Counted from the stretch's first letter, positions 27,994 through 38,914 are shown. The stretch: 64,000 nucleotides of DNA from Saccharomycopsis fibuligera x Saccharomycopsis cf. fibuligera (GCA_001936135.1 CP012811.1:62001-126000); one strand, 5' to 3'. The notes: a model not told the origin generated them from the sequence alone. Translations and numbers: made by a program.

Positions 27994-30183
27994 TTAATAA
28001 TCATTTTGAAGACACCCTTGAATATTTCTAACCCAACAACTTTCGTAGACATCAAGAGTAGTCAATCTTTCCTCTGGATCGGGTTCCAAAATATCATAAA
28101 TAGTTTCCTTCTTTGATCTAATAATTTCTTTGTCGGGCCCATCTCTCAAAAGCTCGATTGGTTCATATGTTCCCTTTGTCATCCTTCCAGTTGATTCATC
28201 TTCCAAAGGTCTTCTGGATAAATATTTCTGGTATTGTTCATTTTCTCCTGCTTTGGCAACTTGCCATAAATATGTCCCGGCTCTCATTACCATATACACC
28301 ACGCCCAAAGACCATACATCTGCTAATCTTGGATCATAATATTTCAAGGTGTATTCTTCAGGAGCCACGTATGGTGGCGAGCCTCGAGGACCATGCAGCA
28401 AATGAACATCGGTTTCAAATGCCGTTTTAAATACTGACGAGGTGCCAAAATCAATAAGTTTGCAAGTCCCTTGTCTCGTCAATAACACATTTTCAGGTTT
28501 TAAGTCACAATGAGCAATTCCCTTTGAATGCATATATATTACTCCGTTCAAAATTTGCTTGAATAGACAATCAGCTTCAACGTAGTGTAATCCTTCGCCA
28601 TTAGTTTCCAGAATAATGGTATACAAATCGCCAGCATCACAATATTCCAATACTTCTGAGTAAACTCCTTTAGAATTGCGCATCAAATCAAATGTTTTGA
28701 CAATGTTGGCATGATTTAACGATAAGGAAATAATGAATTCTGAAATCAAACGTTCATTGAAATGTTCCAATTCTTCTCCACTTTTCTTTTTCAATTCCTT
28801 AACGGCAAACATTTTCTCCTTTTTGGTCTTTGGATCAATTTTGGATAAAATTTTCACTACTCCATAAGCACCACGGCCGCAAATACCTTGAGAAATCCCA
28901 TATTCTTGACTGAGTTTGACATCTTTGCCAGGTTTGGGGGCTTTGGGGACCTGGTCAGTAGAAATAATCGCAGTGAGTTTTTCAATAAGTTCAGCCTGAG
29001 GCTTATCGATAGCTGGATCAACAACTTCTGGTTCAGAATCGCTATCTGATTCATTTTCATTTTCATTTTCATGTTCATTGTTGCTAGCTTTCTGATGACG
29101 ACCATGATGGGTGTGGTCAGTAGATCGCGTTCTTCTTGCCTTTTTTGGTACGAATTCGGTAGCGGCGCTTAAATTTCTTAATTTCAATTCTTGTAAAAAT
29201 TCCAATTCTGGCACTTCAGAAAAAACACTAATTGTATTATCATGGCGTCTTGAACCATCATCATCTTTTTTTGATTTGAGCAAACCGGAAAATAAGCCAG
29301 CGCCAGGAATGTAGTTTGCCGCTGGTTTTTCCAACACTTTTGCCTTTTTCAAGCAATGTTCATGCTTGTTATTTGAGTATACGAGGATATTTCCTACTTG
29401 TTTTGGAACTTCTTTTGCTTCTTGTGGTGGTGGATGCGGATGTGCCTGCTGTCTTTGAGATGCTGCTGCTGAGGATAGTGAAATCGGAGGAGGAGATTTC
29501 AGCAGAGATTTCAGTGATGCAAAATGTTGTGGTTGTTGTTGTTGTTGCTCGTCATCATTTTCAAGCACTGGAGCCATTGGATTTTTTCTCAAAGAACCAG
29601 CGCCTGGCTTTTTAGACAAGGGAAATTCCAAATCAGATGGCATTGGTGGAGAAGAAGGTCTGGAAGAAGGCCTAGAAGAAGGTTTGGACGATGATCTGGA
29701 TGAAGAGCTTTGCCTGCTGGGCACTCTATCTGGACGAGAGCTATGATGAGAATCTTGCTTGAAAAGAGTCTTGAATTTGGAACTTAATGAGTGAATAGAG
29801 TAATCATCAGTGGCGGCGGATTCCAAGTTGTTGTTGTTGTTGCTGTTGTTGTTACTATTTTCAGCAGAACCAGAAAATATCCTTGACTTCTTGGCCTGGT
29901 GGCCTCTAGTGTTGAGAGATTTTGATCTTGTGGCGCCATTTGCAGCTTGTGATTTGTGGGGGTAGTTATCGCTGTAGTAGCCAGGATCGATTGGTTCAGC
30001 TGAAGAGGAAGTGTAAGGAGAGGACAATGCGGTGGAAGCACGAGCAGGAGGGATGGTGTTTTGATCTGGTACTGGTGTTAGCGTTGATGTTTGTGGACTT
30101 GATTGTAGAGGAGGCAAGTCTGTGCTGGAGGAGCTTTTTGCCCAGAACTTTGGCGATGGGCTTGAGGAGAGTTTCTTGCTCAT
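27994..30183 (-). CDS. HAL5: Ser/Thr kinase of the Npr1/Hal5 family, closest to Hal5
   Basis: 729 residues from the first ATG. The frame is open further upstream, but only from non-ATG codons. Family members stabilise plasma-membrane transporters such as Trk1 and nutrient permeases. Residues 1-420 are disordered: Ser/Pro/Arg-rich with Ser-Arg-Pro-Ser repeats and Gln, His and Asn runs. The kinase domain (about 428-729) has GICGRGAYGVVKIL, FAVKELKKK, the variant catalytic loop AHCDLKPENVLL (Cys where most kinases have Arg), DFGTSSVFKTAFE and GSPPYVAPEEY. The HCD-type loop and DFGTS.VF match Hal5 better than Sat4 or Npr1 in my comparison by memory. The family is certain; the exact orthologue is less so. 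Confidence 0.82.
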   Translation of the reverse strand: MSKKLSSSPSPKFWAKSSSSTDLPPLQSSPQTSTLTPVPDQNTIPPARASTALSSPYTSSSAEPIDPGYYSDNYPHKSQAANGATRSKSLNTRGHQAKKSRIFSGSAENSNNNSNNNNNLESAATDDYSIHSLSSKFKTLFKQDSHHSSRPDRVPSRQSSSSRSSSKPSSRPSSRPSSPPMPSDLEFPLSKKPGAGSLRKNPMAPVLENDDEQQQQQPQHFASLKSLLKSPPPISLSSAAASQRQQAHPHPPPQEAKEVPKQVGNILVYSNNKHEHCLKKAKVLEKPAANYIPGAGLFSGLLKSKKDDDGSRRHDNTISVFSEVPELEFLQELKLRNLSAATEFVPKKARRTRSTDHTHHGRHQKASNNEHENENENESDSDSEPEVVDPAIDKPQAELIEKLTAIISTDQVPKAPKPGKDVKLSQEYGISQGICGRGAYGVVKILSKIDPKTKKEKMFAVKELKKKSGEELEHFNERLISEFIISLSLNHANIVKTFDLMRNSKGVYSEVLEYCDAGDLYTIILETNGEGLHYVEADCLFKQILNGVIYMHSKGIAHCDLKPENVLLTRQGTCKLIDFGTSSVFKTAFETDVHLLHGPRGSPPYVAPEEYTLKYYDPRLADVWSLGVVYMVMRAGTYLWQVAKAGENEQYQKYLSRRPLEDESTGRMTKGTYEPIELLRDGPDKEIIRSKKETIYDILEPDPEERLTTLDVYESCWVRNIQGCLQNDY

Positions 30184-31613
30184 TGGATGAAGGAGGGCGC
30201 CGAGGGGGGGGTGGGGTGGTGGTGGAGGAGGAGTGCAATTGAGCAGAAGGGTGATGTGTGGTGGCAATAAAGGGGCGCTGTGTGTGTATTTCAGTGGCTC
30301 TAATTGTGCAAGTGTAGTTGTTGTGAAAGTGGTGTAGATAGTATTTGTTGTTGGTATTTGCTGATGGAAACAGGAAAAGATTTTTCTTAAACAGAAAAAC
30401 GAAGAAAGAAAGCGTCGGCGGCAATCGTGGTGTGCCGGGAGGGGCCAAGTTAAAACAAGTCGAGCCAACTCAACAGCTGTGAACAGTGGCAAGAGAAGCG
30501 AAACGAAACGAAACAAACCAAAGCAAACCAAAGCAAAACGAATGATTATGAATACAGGACGTAGCAGCGACCATTAGAGTTAAGATTATTGCCACTGGCT
30601 GGCATCTACAATCAATCACAAGCACACACTGCGATCATCATCCCTATGGCCATAATGCTACAATACAGTATGGCACACAGTCTACAACGATCAGCGCCCA
30701 CGTCCATTGCCATGGCCCGTCTATGTCATCCTACACAGAATACAGAGTATACAGAGTGCCGAATACAGTACCAGGGTGTCTGTTGTGGGGTCCAGGGTAG
30801 TGCACCCCTTGTATTCTATACTGGATTGTCCTATGCCATAGTCAAACAGGAAACTTGATTGTGATTGTAATTGTAAGCAGACTATTGCTTGCGGATGCTG
30901 ACAGTTGGTATTGTGTTTGAACAACTACTTTGCTTGACGGGGCTTTTCATTCCACCGGCAACTGACAATCGCTACTACCACAGCGTACTGTAAACGTAGA
31001 CAATGTGCACTCCTTCTCGCAAAAATGTGTGTGTGTGTGAGGCAAAAAGCAGGCGAGCACAAGAACACATTGCTTCCACCGGTAGTCCTCTATATCTCTA
31101 GATATCCAGCTATATATCTGTATATCTATACAGAGTCTATCACAGCACACTATTGTGGGTGGTGGTTTCTAGACGGCCGCCGCAACGTAGCGGGCACCAC
31201 GGTGGCTACTAAGTGCACTACAAAGACCCTTTCAGCAAGATATGGAGGCTGGACTGGGTGTACAAGCTGGCCGGCTTACATACTCGATGATTATAGGATA
31301 CTCTATAGTTGTGTATTGAAGCATTATTCGTTGAGGAAGGTCGGAGATATTCTAACATTGTCAGTCAAAAAAAAAAAAAAAAAAAGAAAACTAAAAAACA
31401 AACAGAAAAAGAAAAGCAAAAGACAAGAAGATAAATTCATGATATCATATCGTCACCTGTGCATAGCCAAAAGTAACCGATTTTGAAATAAAACAACAAA
31501 AAAAATATGCAGTTGATGCAATTAAAAGAGCTCATTACAGTGTATAGCAAAATGGGAACAGGAATAATAAAAAAAATCAAAGAAAAAGGAATAGGTCGAT
31601 GCCGGAAGGTAGC
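30184..31613. other. Intergenic region, HAL5-like promoter to ADE3 3' end
   Basis: 1.4 kb. It includes an ACGAA/ACCAA tandem (about 30500-30540), short TG repeats near 31027, TATAT-type repeats near 31100-31135 and A-runs near 31367-31385. Reading frames here are low-complexity or lack ATG. No gene supported. Confidence 0.55.
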
Positions 31614-34496
31614 TTAGAACAACCCTTCAATTTCCCCGTCATCATTGACTTCAACATCCATAAACCCACAATGAGTAGGCAACCCAGGAATAGTCTGAAT
31701 TTCTGCTGCCAACGCATACAAATACCCAGCTCCGATACTAGCTTTGATATCTCTAATTGGGAATGTAAACCCGCTAGGAACCCCTTTCAAAGCAGCATCA
31801 TGAGACAATGAGTACTGAGTCTTGGCAATACAAATAGGCAACTTGTCAAACCCTTGCTTGGTGTAAAGTTCCAACTTCTTTTGCGCCTCAGGCAAAAATT
31901 CCACATCTTTAGCCCCGTACAACTTGGTAGCGATTTTGGAAATCTTGACGTCGATAGGATCTTCAATGTCGTAAGTGAATTTAAAATCATCCTTGTTGCT
32001 AAGCTTTGTTGCTTCGACAACCTTCTCGGCGAAATCAACAGCACCAGCACCACCTTTTTCCCAGTGGTTGGAGACAACTGCATCAAGAGCACCAGCAGCT
32101 TGTGCTTCTTCTCTGATCACTTCGTGCTCGTTGGCGGTGTCATTGCTCATTGCATTGATGGCAACAAGAACATTCAAACCAAATGATCTAGCGTTCTCAA
32201 TATGTTTACGCAAATTGGAACATCCCTTTCTTAACATTTCCAAGTTTTCTGACGTGTACTCTTTAGCCAACGGGACCCCGGCTTTAACTTCGGCTCCCCC
32301 GCCATGGACCTTAAGGGCACGTACGGTGGCCACAATGATTACCAAGTCTGGAACGAGACCAGAGTTTCTGGTCTTGATGTTGAGGAATCTTTCACCGCCC
32401 ATGGTGAAATCGAAACCAGCTTCGGTAATAACGTAGCCCGGTTCGGCGGCAGCGCCGGTGGCAGCAACAGCCGGTGCTGAGGTAGCAGCATTTTCACCAT
32501 TGCTAGCAGCAGTTGCAGCTGGGGTACCGGCCAACTTCAAACTAATTTTATCAGCCAAAATCGAATTAGCTCCAATAGAAATATTGGCAAACGGTCCCGC
32601 ATGAATCAACACTGGAGTGCCTTCCAAAGTTTGCATCAATGTTGGCTTAATAGCATCTTTCAACAATGCAGTCAATGCCCCACCACAGCCAATATCGTCA
32701 CAGGTAATTGGCTCGCCTGCCTTGGAAGTAGCAACCACAATTCTGCCTAATCTTTGTCTCATGTCCTTCAACGAGGTGGAAAGAGCCAAAATTGCCATAC
32801 ATTCGGAAGCCACTGATATTTCAAATCCAGTTTGTCTAGTGAACCCTTTTTCAGTTGGTGCTTCACCAATAGTGATACCTCTCAAGAATCTGTCATTGCA
32901 GTCAACCACTCTTTTCCAAGTAATGGTTTCCGGGTCAATATCCAATCTAACAAACTTGGCGATTTCCTCCTCGGTTAATTCATTAGGATCGGTCTTGGTG
33001 ATCCCCAATTTAGCTAATCTGGTAAACATAACCTGAGAAAATTCTCTCTTGCCGTTCTTTTTGACTGGTACTAATCTGCGGTACAATGGGCCGTTCTTTT
33101 GAGTATTTTCGTGAAACATTCTAGTATCAATAGCCGCAGCCAACAAATTATTAGCCATGGAAATTGCGTGAATATCCCCGGTCAAATGCATGTTGAATTC
33201 GTCCATAGGGATCACCTGGGAATACCCGCCCCCAGCAGCACCACCCTTGATACCAAAAGTTGGACCCATGGATGGTTGTCTAACGTTGGCAAAAACTAAT
33301 TTGTTCAAATGGGCCCCCAAGGCTTGAGCCAAACCGACAGTAGTGGTGGACTTACCTTCACCGAGCGGAGTTGGAGTGATACCAGTAACCAAGATGTATT
33401 TACCGTTAGTATGGTTTTGCAACTTGTTCAAAACGGAAAGCTTGACTTTGGCTTTAACATCACCATATGGTTCCAAATCGTCACTAGCAATGTTGGATTC
33501 GTCAGCCACCAAAGTGATTGGTTTTGGAGTTTGAGCTTTAGAAATCTCGTAATCCGAAGGCACAGGGTTCAACAAATTCAAAGCCAAGGGTTTGAATTTG
33601 TTTTCTCTGCGATTTGCTTGAGCAAATCTCTTGGCCGAGATGACCACATTGTCCAACAATTCAGCAACGGTCATTGGACCAACACCACCAGGGACAGGAG
33701 TAATCATCTTGACTTTGTTCACTGCATTGGCGAAATCAACATCTCCAACTAATCTGGAACCGGATTTTCTAGTCTTGTCTTCAATATAGTTGGTGCCCAC
33801 GTCAATAACAATTGCGTTTTCATTCAACCATTCAGCTTTAACGAAATGTGGTTTTCCGATGGCAGAAACCACAATATCGGCATTGGCCAAAAATTGCTCA
33901 ATGTTGGTGGAGTAGGAATGCAAAGTGGTCACTGTAGCATTCAAGTTTCTGAGCAAGATCGAAGCCGGAATACCCACGATATCGGATCTTCCCAAAACAA
34001 CAACATTCTTGCCCGTAACGTCAATTTGAGAGTATTTGAGCAAATCGATAATCCCCTTGGGAGTACAAGGCAAGAAAAATGGATCGCCGTCTTTTTTACT
34101 CAACTCACCAATATTGTAATTGGTAAAACCGTCAACATCCTTCTCTGGAGAAACAGCGTCAGTGACTTGCTTAGAATCCAAATGGTCAGGAATAGGCAAT
34201 TGGACAAGAATCCCGTGAATAGAATCGTCGTTGTTTAATTTTTGCACCTGGGCGACAAGTTGCTCTTGGGTGATGGATTCAGGTAATTCAACATGTTCGA
34301 AAATAGCACCAACATCTTCAGCAGCTTTTCTCTTCATGCGCACATAAACTGATGAATCTGGTCTAGCGCCAACTTGCACCACTGCGAGACGTGGTTGGAA
34401 CTGGGGATACTCGGCTTGAGTTTGCTTGATGTCATTTTGGATCTTTAAACGGATCTCGGCAGAGATGGCTTTACCATCGATTAACTGAGCAACCAT
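31614..34496 (-). CDS. ADE3: C1-tetrahydrofolate synthase, trifunctional, cytosolic
   Basis: 960 residues (S. cerevisiae Ade3 has 946). It interconverts one-carbon folates for purine, Met and Ser metabolism. The N-terminal methylene-THF dehydrogenase/cyclohydrolase domain (about 1-300) shows the active-site region VYVRMKRKAAEDVG and PVPGGVGPMTVAELL. The C-terminal formate-THF ligase domain (about 330-960) has the nucleotide loop TPTPLGEGKSTTTVGLAQAL and VRQPSMGPTFGIKGGAAGGG. The start MVAQLIDGKAIS leaves no room for a mitochondrial presequence, so it is Ade3- rather than Mis1-like. An Ala/Thr/Ser-rich insertion lies at about 656-681 inside the ligase domain. Three TGACTC sites lie 370-450 bp upstream, fitting Bas1/Gcn4 control. 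Confidence 0.96.
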   Translation of the reverse strand: MVAQLIDGKAISAEIRLKIQNDIKQTQAEYPQFQPRLAVVQVGARPDSSVYVRMKRKAAEDVGAIFEHVELPESITQEQLVAQVQKLNNDDSIHGILVQLPIPDHLDSKQVTDAVSPEKDVDGFTNYNIGELSKKDGDPFFLPCTPKGIIDLLKYSQIDVTGKNVVVLGRSDIVGIPASILLRNLNATVTTLHSYSTNIEQFLANADIVVSAIGKPHFVKAEWLNENAIVIDVGTNYIEDKTRKSGSRLVGDVDFANAVNKVKMITPVPGGVGPMTVAELLDNVVISAKRFAQANRRENKFKPLALNLLNPVPSDYEISKAQTPKPITLVADESNIASDDLEPYGDVKAKVKLSVLNKLQNHTNGKYILVTGITPTPLGEGKSTTTVGLAQALGAHLNKLVFANVRQPSMGPTFGIKGGAAGGGYSQVIPMDEFNMHLTGDIHAISMANNLLAAAIDTRMFHENTQKNGPLYRRLVPVKKNGKREFSQVMFTRLAKLGITKTDPNELTEEEIAKFVRLDIDPETITWKRVVDCNDRFLRGITIGEAPTEKGFTRQTGFEISVASECMAILALSTSLKDMRQRLGRIVVATSKAGEPITCDDIGCGGALTALLKDAIKPTLMQTLEGTPVLIHAGPFANISIGANSILADKISLKLAGTPAATAASNGENAATSAPAVAATGAAAEPGYVITEAGFDFTMGGERFLNIKTRNSGLVPDLVIIVATVRALKVHGGGAEVKAGVPLAKEYTSENLEMLRKGCSNLRKHIENARSFGLNVLVAINAMSNDTANEHEVIREEAQAAGALDAVVSNHWEKGGAGAVDFAEKVVEATKLSNKDDFKFTYDIEDPIDVKISKIATKLYGAKDVEFLPEAQKKLELYTKQGFDKLPICIAKTQYSLSHDAALKGVPSGFTFPIRDIKASIGAGYLYALAAEIQTIPGLPTHCGFMDVEVNDDGEIEGLF

Positions 34497-35403
34497 ACTT
34501 GATATTTGTGTGTGTATGTGTGTCTTTAGATGTTTATCTGTTGTGTATATACATATAGGTTTATCAACAGCAGCAGCAGCAGCAGAAGCAGATAAGCAAA
34601 TGGAAAATGTGGGGAGAGGAAGAGCGATGAAACACTAATACTTTTTCTTCTAATCCCAGGAGATGAAAGATAGCACGACAAAGAACAGGGAAAAAAAATT
34701 ATTAGAATGTTCTTCCAGAACGAAGAAAAGAGAGATGAAAAAAGAAAAAAAAAATAAAAGCAGGTGAAAATTGAAATTAAAACTTGAAAAATGTTGAGAA
34801 TTCTAGCGAGATTGATGCTGGATTCGGTATTATGGCAGCAGGACGTTAACTCGATGAGGTTGCAGAAATGACTCAGGCTGTCTGTCCCGAGTCAGAAAAA
34901 CTTGCGTTTTGCTAAGAGCACTCAGAACACTCCTTTGACTCAGGCCGCTCACTCATTTTCTTTGAGGATTGACTGTCTCCACCTCTGTAAGGGTGTACTA
35001 GGAAGTTCTGGATACTACAGGAAGTCTATGAGTACCGTGGTCTTTTGTTGAGTTTTCTGTCTTTTTTTTCCCTTTTTTACTTTTATTTCTGATCTCAAGG
35101 ACCCCAAATTGTATAGGCGTCTGTTCTGTATTGGCCGAATGTGACTTTGGCATGCTGTTTGCGGTGCGGTGCGGTGCAAGGTATTCAAGGGAGCACGAGA
35201 AACAGCTACTATTTACTAAAGGAGATGCCAATTCTTAAACAAGCAAACAAACATAAATAAAAACTACTTTTCAGTTTTCTAGCTATATTTAAGCGATAGT
35301 AAAATCAAGCCCTATTTAATATTTAAAAAACGTCACATTACAGATCTCAAGAGGTATTTTCAGTGCATTCATTGCACATACATCGGCCTCAGGCGTTCTT
35401 TAA
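34497..35403. other. Intergenic region, ADE3 promoter to POX1 3' end
   Basis: Holds the TGACTC cluster, a CAGCAG tract at about 34567-34590 near the ADE3 start and GCGGT tandem copies at about 35160-35175. No gene seen. Confidence 0.6.
34869..34942. promoter_or_regulatory. Three TGACTC (Gcn4/Bas1-type) sites upstream of ADE3
   Basis: TGACTCA at 34869-34875, GAGTCA at 34889-34894 and TGACTCA at 34936-34942. In S. cerevisiae Bas1 and Gcn4 bind this core to drive purine and one-carbon genes, including ADE3. Confidence 0.6.
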
Positions 35404-37557
35404 TTACTCCTTTGGCGAAACATAGTTATGTCTCTCCTTGTACGAACTTCTCTTCAATGTGTTCAAAATCACGTCCTGGTAATCTGAGTCATCATAGTCT
35501 GGACTATTATTGTTGACCGAATTGACAAGATCAAAATACTTGTTGTAAAAATCTCCATCAAATCCACCAAGCACCGAATTAACAAAGAAATCACTCAATT
35601 TGAAGGAGTCTGTCAATGCCACAATTTGGTGCCTCAAAAATGGTAACAAGTCTTTGAAGATAATCGCATCAATTTCATTCAAATTACTGTTGGTCAACAA
35701 TTGATACTTCAAGAAAAGCGATGCATTTTCTTTGATTTGGTAAAGTCCATACAAGTTGATGATTTTGGCTAGCACTGGCTTGATGGTTTGCCCATTAGCA
35801 TTTTGAGCATATTCCAACACAGTTTCCAAATGAAATCTCCAGCAATTGAATTTGGAAATTGTTACTAATTCAGTAGCTACTTTGTCGAAATTGCCGTCGT
35901 ATCTAGGCAATACGTCCAAGACATTGTCCACTGATTTGATAATAACGGTATCGAACAATTTCAACAAATCTGTTGAATCGGTAAAGTTAATACTTTCAAT
36001 ACTAGTATCCTTGCTAGCCAAGTAGTTGAAACCACTTGGAATTGGTTTTCCATTCTTGACAGCTTTTCTATGCCCAACAATTGATTTACCAGCAGAAATC
36101 GACAACACTGTGTTGTCACCTTCCCAAGTGCATTGAACCACCCAGTCATTGTAAGTTTCCCCAAAAGATGAATATGCACTGTATCCATGACCGCCGCAAG
36201 CCTGTCTGCATTGGTCAATAGCGTTAGCAGTAAACCAAGTAGAGGTGGCTTTAGCAGATGCGCTGAGTACAAACACTTCTTTCAACTCATTAAGAGTTCG
36301 GTACAAAAATTTCTTGTCAGTTAGCAATTGATCTTCTTGCAATGCACTCTTGACCGCGTTTAGTCTTTTGCTCAACTTGTCGCTACTGCTAGAAATACAA
36401 TAAACGGTGGCTAACAACGGAATCAATCTATACTGATGACTTGGATAATCAATCAATTGTTTTTCAATCTTCAATGATTTGTCAATTGACTTGTCAGAAA
36501 CAAAATTGGTTTCCACATTATCAGCTTTACCAAACTGTCTTCTCCCCACTGCATATCTCAAGGCAATAGTCACTGCTTTAGCTCCCGTTCTATATGAATC
36601 GGTAACCATGGAAGATCTACCATCTAGTAGTGCCCCATAAGCTAATTGGTCCATTGGGCTATTGATAACTTCCTCCTTCTCATCATCAATCTTGACATAT
36701 TTTTGTAAAAGATTGTATTTTGGCACCGTGACGTTACTAAACTGGATCCAGCCATTATCAACCCCTTGTCTGCCCATCTTTGCTCCAATATCACCAACAG
36801 AAACCCCCGGCAATAAACGGTGGTTTGTATCTCTAATTGGCACAATAAATGTTTTGACACCATAATCTTTACCCTTGACAATAAGTCTGGCATATACCAC
36901 ACAATGATTGGCGCTGGTGGCAGCCCCGCCAATCCACCATTTAGTAGCACCCAAATGTGGAGTATTGATGGTGAATTGTTTGGTCTTGTAGTCATATTCA
37001 GCAGTGGTTTCTAGTCCAGCAACATTGGAACCGTGAGCCAATTCGGTCATGCCAAAACAACCATAAATATTTTTACCATAGATTCCACCGGTTTCAAAAG
37101 CCCAGTAACGGTATTGTTCCTTAGTGCCGTTACCTCTAACACCATTGTAAAAAAGCATAGTGTGGATCCCGAATGTAATACAAGTTTGTGGATCATAAAT
37201 GTTGTATTGGGAAGTTATTCTGTTATAGTCGGTGAAATCGATCTTGTCAACAGGAACTCCAGCTTCAAGTTGTTCATTAACAATCTTCTCCAAAATCAAA
37301 GCTAAGCGCTGCACTTTGAGAAAAGTGTATTTTCTGATTTCTTTCTTGCTTAATTTGTCATAATTATCTGGTCTGTTTCTAAGAATCAAGTCTCTTTCCA
37401 AAAAACGGTAAGTATCAAGGACTTTGGCAGCATTTTCAGAATTGTTACCTTCCAAGAACTCAAACATCTCATCGACGTTGAAGTTGGTGTTGTATTCCCG
37501 TTCATTCTTGATGACGTTGTAAGGTCTAGGAATGTTGGCCTTTTCGATTCTCGACAT
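35404..37557 (-). CDS. POX1: Peroxisomal acyl-CoA oxidase
   Basis: 717 residues from ATG 37557 (the frame is open further up without ATG); acyl-CoA oxidases of yeasts run about 700-750. It catalyses the FAD-dependent first step of peroxisomal beta-oxidation, making trans-2-enoyl-CoA and H2O2. Seen are the FAD-binding block YGCFGMTELAHGSNVAGLET, ATKWWIGGAA, the region RTGAKAVTIALRYAVGRRQFG, and the signature CRQACGGHGYSAYSSFGETYNDW with WEGDNTV just after it. The C-terminus YVSPKE is not a PTS1, as in other yeast Pox proteins that enter peroxisomes through internal Pex5 contacts. Only one copy is in the window. Confidence 0.95.
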   Translation of the reverse strand: MSRIEKANIPRPYNVIKNEREYNTNFNVDEMFEFLEGNNSENAAKVLDTYRFLERDLILRNRPDNYDKLSKKEIRKYTFLKVQRLALILEKIVNEQLEAGVPVDKIDFTDYNRITSQYNIYDPQTCITFGIHTMLFYNGVRGNGTKEQYRYWAFETGGIYGKNIYGCFGMTELAHGSNVAGLETTAEYDYKTKQFTINTPHLGATKWWIGGAATSANHCVVYARLIVKGKDYGVKTFIVPIRDTNHRLLPGVSVGDIGAKMGRQGVDNGWIQFSNVTVPKYNLLQKYVKIDDEKEEVINSPMDQLAYGALLDGRSSMVTDSYRTGAKAVTIALRYAVGRRQFGKADNVETNFVSDKSIDKSLKIEKQLIDYPSHQYRLIPLLATVYCISSSSDKLSKRLNAVKSALQEDQLLTDKKFLYRTLNELKEVFVLSASAKATSTWFTANAIDQCRQACGGHGYSAYSSFGETYNDWVVQCTWEGDNTVLSISAGKSIVGHRKAVKNGKPIPSGFNYLASKDTSIESINFTDSTDLLKLFDTVIIKSVDNVLDVLPRYDGNFDKVATELVTISKFNCWRFHLETVLEYAQNANGQTIKPVLAKIINLYGLYQIKENASLFLKYQLLTNSNLNEIDAIIFKDLLPFLRHQIVALTDSFKLSDFFVNSVLGGFDGDFYNKYFDLVNSVNNNSPDYDDSDYQDVILNTLKRSSYKERHNYVSPKE

Positions 37558-38253
37558 TATGAGTTGTGAAAGGTTGAAATGTGTAAGCAGTTGATGGATA
37601 TGTATATACGGAGTGTATTTAGTCAATGGGATGCACTGGAACCCTCAACAAACCATGAAAATCACTGGGATGTGCTTGTATTTATACAGCATGGTCCAGG
37701 AGGGAGTTCGGATCACTTTGCCTGTTTTGCTCCTCGAGGAAAAACGGTGACTGCCGCCGGCATGCCAAAGCGGTGGGCAGCAACAGCGGCTAATAGCTAA
37801 TAGTTAAAACACTTGTGAGTGATATAATACTTTATCGTTTCAACCCCGCCTGTAACTGTAATGTTATTACCGCATTGGTAACTGTCCTCGCTCAGTCCAG
37901 GGCACGTAACCCTGTCACCCATTTGGCACTGTCCGCGTCTACCGGGTCTATATACTTACAACGTATTCGCCAAAACAGTGAGCGTCGCTTAATATTATTC
38001 AATCATATGGCTGATCGTTGAAACTCAGCAACTATGGCACACTGGCTTCATCCTTTATATTAACCCATGAGAGGCATTTATCACCCTTATTACAACAAAA
38101 AGTGATACCTCTTTCGATACTGTAATTGTGTAAGAACATGCACAGGATATCCGACAAGTATCTATGTAAATTAATAAAAGCTAAACTATTATAGACTTCT
38201 GTGCCTATAATACAAATATAGTATGAGTGAGGACAAAAACAAAAAAGAATACT
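37558..38253. other. POX1 upstream region to tRNA-Ser
   Basis: About 700 bases holding the POX1 promoter and the 3' flank of the tRNA gene. I found no clear oleate-response element pair and no gene. Confidence 0.5.
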
Positions 38254-38348
38254 CGACAACGGCAGGACTCGAACCTGCGCGGGCAAAGCCCAAAAGATAT
38301 CCTGAACTAAATTCAAGTCTTTCTCCTTAACCGCTCGGACACGTTGCC
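38254..38348 (-). tRNA. tRNA-Ser (anticodon UGA) with 13-nt intron
   Basis: 95 nt on the minus strand. The acceptor stem GGCAACG pairs with CGTTGTC and G73 is the discriminator usual for Ser. The D arm TCC/GGA, variable arm TGGGCTTTGCCCGC and T arm GCAGG-TTCGAGT-CCTGC match yeast class II tRNA-Ser. The anticodon stem AAAGA/TCTTT encloses CTTGAA, a 13-nt intron starting TTTAG, then A. This gives anticodon TGA and an 82-nt mature body. Confidence 0.9.
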
Positions 38349-38637
38349 TCAATATAGTACAATTATATTATAAAATTAAAAATTTTTTGTTTTATTCAAG
38401 TTTGTAAGATTCAATCGTTCCTTGTTTACTTTTCTTTTGTTGACAAACCTTGAGTTCTAGATCAATATATTGAGATATGGGCACATAATATTTTTTACCT
38501 AATACTTTCTAGAAAATCCTATTCTGTTTCACATTATGAATATATACGGTCCTTTGAGTCCATTATTTCGGTTGTAAAAGTCTTGTATTTCTAATATAAC
38601 TGAATAGTAATAAATATATAATAATATAAATCGATAT

Positions 38638-38914
38638 TGACGAGCATTGAGTTCTACACCTTTATATCGACGTACAAATACGTCAAATTATTTACTCAAT
38701 ATTTTTCTTTAATCTTCTATTTGATTCTACAATATGCACATTTCACATAATACAGTATTTGGTATAAGGCATATTGTGTATTCACTACTATTAATAGCTC
38801 AACGCTAATATGTGTTGTATTCAGTCTGATTATTATTTATATACGGTTCAACCCAACATTGTTATATATTTATTACTATTTAGTTATATGAGAAATACAA
38901 GGCTTTTACAATCA
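38638..38914 (+). mobile_element. LTR, family A, direct orientation (solo-like)
   Basis: About 277 bp running from TGACGAGCATTGAG to TTTTACAATCA, thus with TG...CA ends. Two related copies follow within 700 bp, one inverted. The copies differ visibly from each other, so they are old. I see no clear target-site duplication. Confidence 0.65.
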
